A DNA stretch of 43,464 nt. It comes from an uncultured Bacteroidales bacterium (GTDB lineage Bacteria; Bacteroidota; Bacteroidia; Bacteroidales; Bacteroidaceae). The DNA lies in NCBI GenBank assembly GCA_902788865.1, contig CADALZ010000026.1:1-43464 (forward strand), written 5' to 3'. The notes below the pieces were generated by a model. That model had not been told where the DNA came from and searched no databases. It saw only the letters and a program-made list of their open reading frames with translations. Shown here in pieces: positions 41,521 to 43,464 of the stretch. Position 1 is the first letter of the stretch. Each line of letters opens with the position of its first letter. The translations under genes were made by a program, and so were the position numbers.

Positions 41521-41745
41521 TTAGAGAAAACCTGCGGCTCCTATCACGATAAGCACCAGTCCTGTGATGCCATAGAAAAGGCGGGCATAGGGACGGCCGA
41601 AGGATTTTACGATCAACTGGGAGTTGGGGCTCTTGAAGAACCAATCCCAGTTCATCAAGGCGCAAAGCAGGGAGAAACAACCTGCCAGGAGGAAAAGTCC
41701 GTGCAGGAAGTAGCGCATATACTCTATGGAAAATACGGTGAGCAT
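41521..41745 (-). CDS. Small membrane protein, Imm17-like
   Basis: A 74-aa protein with two membrane helices (YFLHGLFLLAGCFSLLCAL and LFYGITGLVLIVIGAAGF) around NWDWFFKSPNSQ and KSFGRPYAR, a pattern seen in small proteins labelled 'immunity 17 family'. No toxin gene is nearby, and the location behind tsaE looks like a conserved housekeeping arrangement, so an immunity role is doubtful. The ATG at 41745 overlaps the tsaE stop by one base (TGATG); a GTG at 41748 is an alternative. Confidence 0.72.
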   Translation of the reverse strand: MLTVFSIEYMRYFLHGLFLLAGCFSLLCALMNWDWFFKSPNSQLIVKSFGRPYARLFYGITGLVLIVIGAAGFL

Positions 41746-42173
41746 CACTCCATCTCAGACATGGTGAGCACTCTGGCACCATCGGCTTCCTCTTCGATGG
41801 TCACCTTGATGGTATTGCCAGGCAGCAGTTCCTCTATCAGCTCTGGCCATTCTATGAAGCACACCGCTCCGCTGTAGAAGTAATCCTCATACCCTAAGTC
41901 GTACACCTCTTCCAGCTTCTTAATGCGGTAGAAATCAAAGTGATAGATCAGCTCTCCAGCAATGTCGGAACGATACTCATTCACGATGGCAAAAGTTGGA
42001 GAGGTGATATTGTCTGTCACTCCTAAAAGCGTACAAACAGCCTTAATAAAGGTAGTCTTGCCTGCCCCCATCTTGCCATAGAAGGCAAACACTGTATTGT
42101 CACCCATCGCCTCTACAAACTGGCGGGCAGCTGCCTCTATCTCTTCCAGTGTATTAATTCGAATTGTCTGCAT
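41745..42173 (-). CDS. tsaE: tRNA threonylcarbamoyladenosine biosynthesis ATPase TsaE
   Basis: TsaE (142 aa) is the P-loop ATPase that cycles the TsaB-TsaD complex during t6A37 modification of ANN-decoding tRNAs. The Walker A motif [28 protein letters not shown] and FIEWPE are hallmarks. It is the middle gene of a three-gene minus-strand cluster, 16 bp after the stop of the 42190 gene and overlapping the Imm17-like gene. Confidence 0.96.
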   Translation of the reverse strand: MQTIRINTLEEIEAAARQFVEAMGDNTVFAFYGKMGAGKTTFIKAVCTLLGVTDNITSPTFAIVNEYRSDIAGELIYHFDFYRIKKLEEVYDLGYEDYFYSGAVCFIEWPELIEELLPGNTIKVTIEEEADGARVLTMSEME

Positions 42174-42189
42174 AATTTTGAGTTATCTA

Positions 42190-42624
42190 TTATGAATTAT
42201 GAATTTCGTCATTGTAAACCAGGAATACCTCATCCTTCACAGCATTAGGGAGTTGGATTTCACGCAGTTGGAGACTCCTCACCCATCCAGGTACATCCTT
42301 TGGCAGCATAGTCTCGAAGATCTCACGAAACTCCGCTTCCTCCTCTTCCGAGTATGCATCACCCTCCTTGCCTTTGAAGCGATCCAGCTCCTCATCATCG
42401 TAGTATTCGATGCCCTTAGAGCCGTTGAGCACACAGTCAAGTTCGCAAAGACCGCCTTCCTCCACAGCACAAGAGTCTGCTCCACAGTCGGTTACCATCT
42501 TCACTTCGGGCATCTTCTCCAGCTCTCCGCGCTCCACTTTCTGGCGCAGCTTCTTGTAGCGGATGCTGCCTGCAATGGCAGCCACCACGCCCAGTAGGAT
42601 AAGACTTAATATCAAAACGTACAT
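42190..42624 (-). CDS. Conserved hypothetical protein with N-terminal membrane anchor
   Basis: A 144-aa protein. An N-terminal helix (MYVLILSLILLGVVAAIAGSI) and a basic stretch are followed by a Cys-bearing patch (CGADSCAVEEGGLCELDC) that could bind metal or form disulfides, then an acidic region and a C-terminal domain (PGWVRSLQLREIQLP). The function is not recognised. The ATG at 42624 lies 20 bp from a TACCTTTG box (42645-42652). The last residues (EIHNS) and tandem stops are encoded by an ATTCATAATTCATAAT repeat, suggesting a repeat-altered C-terminus. Confidence 0.75.
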   Translation of the reverse strand: MYVLILSLILLGVVAAIAGSIRYKKLRQKVERGELEKMPEVKMVTDCGADSCAVEEGGLCELDCVLNGSKGIEYYDDEELDRFKGKEGDAYSEEEEAEFREIFETMLPKDVPGWVRSLQLREIQLPNAVKDEVFLVYNDEIHNS

Positions 42625-42644
42625 TTCTTTTTCTCTTTTGTGTG

Positions 42645-42652
42645 CAAAGGTA
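42645..42652 (-). promoter_or_regulatory. TACCTTTG promoter of the 42190-tsaE cluster
   Basis: Fits TAnnTTTG on the minus strand, 20 bp from the ATG at 42624, divergent from the DUF4112 promoter. Confidence 0.65.
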
Positions 42653-42665
42653 ATACTTTTTTCTA

Positions 42666-42673
42666 TATCTTTG
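42666..42673 (+). promoter_or_regulatory. TATCTTTG promoter of the DUF4112 gene
   Basis: Perfect -7 box 18 bp upstream of the start at 42692. Confidence 0.65.
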
Positions 42674-42691
42674 TTCAAAATCTGAATTTGC

Positions 42692-43195
42692 ATGCAAGAA
42701 GAAAAGCTGGTGAAGGTACAACAGAGGGAGCAACGACGCCTCCGCATTGAGGGGAAACGCTCATATCGACTGATCAAGGGCATTGCCAAGTGGATGGATC
42801 GTTTCTATCTGGATCCTATCCTGGGTTTTGTCCCTGCGGGCGACCTTATCAGTGCGGGTTTGATACTTCCGTACCTCTATGTGGCTATCTTTCAGGTGCG
42901 CTCTCTGCCATTGACGTTGGCCTTGCTCTGCAATGTGCTGCTCGATGTGGCTATGGGCCTGATTCCTTTCTGGATAGGCGATGTGCTCGACTTCTTCCAC
43001 AAGTCGTACACGAAGAATTCAGAGCTGATAGTAGGCTTCGTGGAAGGCGATGAGGCGATGATCAAGCGAGTGAATAAGCGCGCCATCTGGATGGCTTTGC
43101 TGCTCGTCTTGCTCTGTGTGCTCATCTACTTCCTCTTCTGGGCAGCAGGATGGTTTTTCAGTACAGTGATAGGTTTCATCTCAGGTTTGTTTTAA
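42692..43195 (+). CDS. DUF4112 family membrane protein
   Basis: A 167-aa protein. A basic N-terminal segment (KVQQREQRRLRIEGKRS) and the conserved MDRFYLDPILGFVPAGDLISAGLILPYLY are followed by LLDVAMGLIPFWIGDVLDFFHKSYTKN and two C-terminal helices. This matches the DUF4112 family, function unknown. It is followed after 3 bp by a lipoprotein gene on the same strand. Confidence 0.85.
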   Translation: MQEEKLVKVQQREQRRLRIEGKRSYRLIKGIAKWMDRFYLDPILGFVPAGDLISAGLILPYLYVAIFQVRSLPLTLALLCNVLLDVAMGLIPFWIGDVLDFFHKSYTKNSELIVGFVEGDEAMIKRVNKRAIWMALLLVLLCVLIYFLFWAAGWFFSTVIGFISGLF

Positions 43196-43198
43196 GAT

Positions 43199-43464
43199 AT
43201 GAAGTTTAGACAGTGGCTTGGCGCTTTAGGGGCAGTTTTTTTTCTCAGTTGCCTTTTTTCATGTTCCCCGTTAGAAAAAAATAATTTCCTAACTGGAGAA
43301 AAAATCCGTGCTCGTGTAGAAAGTGATTTTTCGCAGAAAATGGAGTTGGTGGGCATGCAGTTCTTCGATACGGTTTCGTTGCACCCCACACTTGCAGAAA
43401 CAGAGGCCTTGAAGTTCCTCTATGCCTACATGCCGCTGGGCGATGTCACCGATTATTCCACAGC
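43199..43464 (+). CDS. Lipoprotein, cut by the window end (possibly transglutaminase-like)
   Basis: The ATG at 43199 opens a frame that runs to the end of the window (88 codons). The N-terminus has an SpII signal (FFLSCLFSC), so it is an exported lipoprotein. The visible region (FLYAYMPLGDVTDY) recalls the start of large Bacteroidales lipoproteins with a transglutaminase-like domain, but the domain itself lies outside the window, so this is tentative. A run of eight T at 43236-43243 within the signal region could be a slippage site. Confidence 0.7.
   Translation, partial: MKFRQWLGALGAVFFLSCLFSCSPLEKNNFLTGEKIRARVESDFSQKMELVGMQFFDTVSLHPTLAETEALKFLYAYMPLGDVTDYST

Noticed and set aside
41521-41745. 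Immunity protein of a polymorphic toxin system
   Set aside because: No toxin, secretion or effector gene is adjacent; the gene sits in a tsaE cluster, so only a family resemblance is claimed.

Overview
The window is a 43.5 kb stretch of a Bacteroidales chromosome, most like Prevotella or Bacteroides relatives with moderate GC content. This rests on lineage-typical promoters (TAnnTTTG at -7, usually TATCTTTG, sometimes with TTTG or TTG about 19 bp upstream), many SpII lipoproteins, a TonB-dependent receptor, and small families found mainly in this phylum (smalltalk protein, DUF4834, DUF4112, Imm17-like). No complete transposase, integrase, phage module or CRISPR array was seen.

Positions 1-11.3 kb are the repeat-rich part. 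A 126-bp tandem array opens the window, followed by a GH2 lipoprotein (minus), radA, an FAD oxidoreductase, an orphan LuxR-type regulator and a GH3 lipoprotein. Three successive genes (GH2, radA, FAD oxidoreductase) end in perfect hairpins that contain the stop codon and are followed by a shared AT-rich 14-20-mer. The radA/FAD-oxidoreductase gap is a mosaic of short palindromes, and an 18-bp inverted-repeat element sits in frame inside the FAD-oxidoreductase gene. A 0.7 kb AT-rich island carrying 35-bp inverted repeats leads into a solitary 35-codon smalltalk gene.

Positions 11.3-24.3 kb hold a repeat-containing secreted protein, a putative secreted glycoside hydrolase divergent from a TonB-dependent receptor, an operon of metA, a U32-family protein and a zinc-ribbon membrane lipoprotein, the membrane proteins YihY and an EamA transporter, and a phosphatase/DUF554 pair.

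Positions 24.3-43.5 kb are mostly housekeeping: tRNA-Lys(UUU), tdk with an AI-2E transporter, rsmI with a coiled-coil lipoprotein, a second EamA transporter, hflX, class I fumarase, the yraN-birA-MATE operon, tadA, the psd-pssA-DUF4834 phospholipid operon (phosphatidylserine synthesis and decarboxylation to phosphatidylethanolamine), dnaE-trxA, the tsaE cluster, DUF4112, and a lipoprotein gene cut by the window end.

I found no obvious new multigene defence or biosynthetic system. The most unusual content is the repeat biology: stop-codon hairpins, in-frame element insertion, palindrome mosaics and the smalltalk island. All functional calls come from reading the sequence and recalling families; no database search was run.
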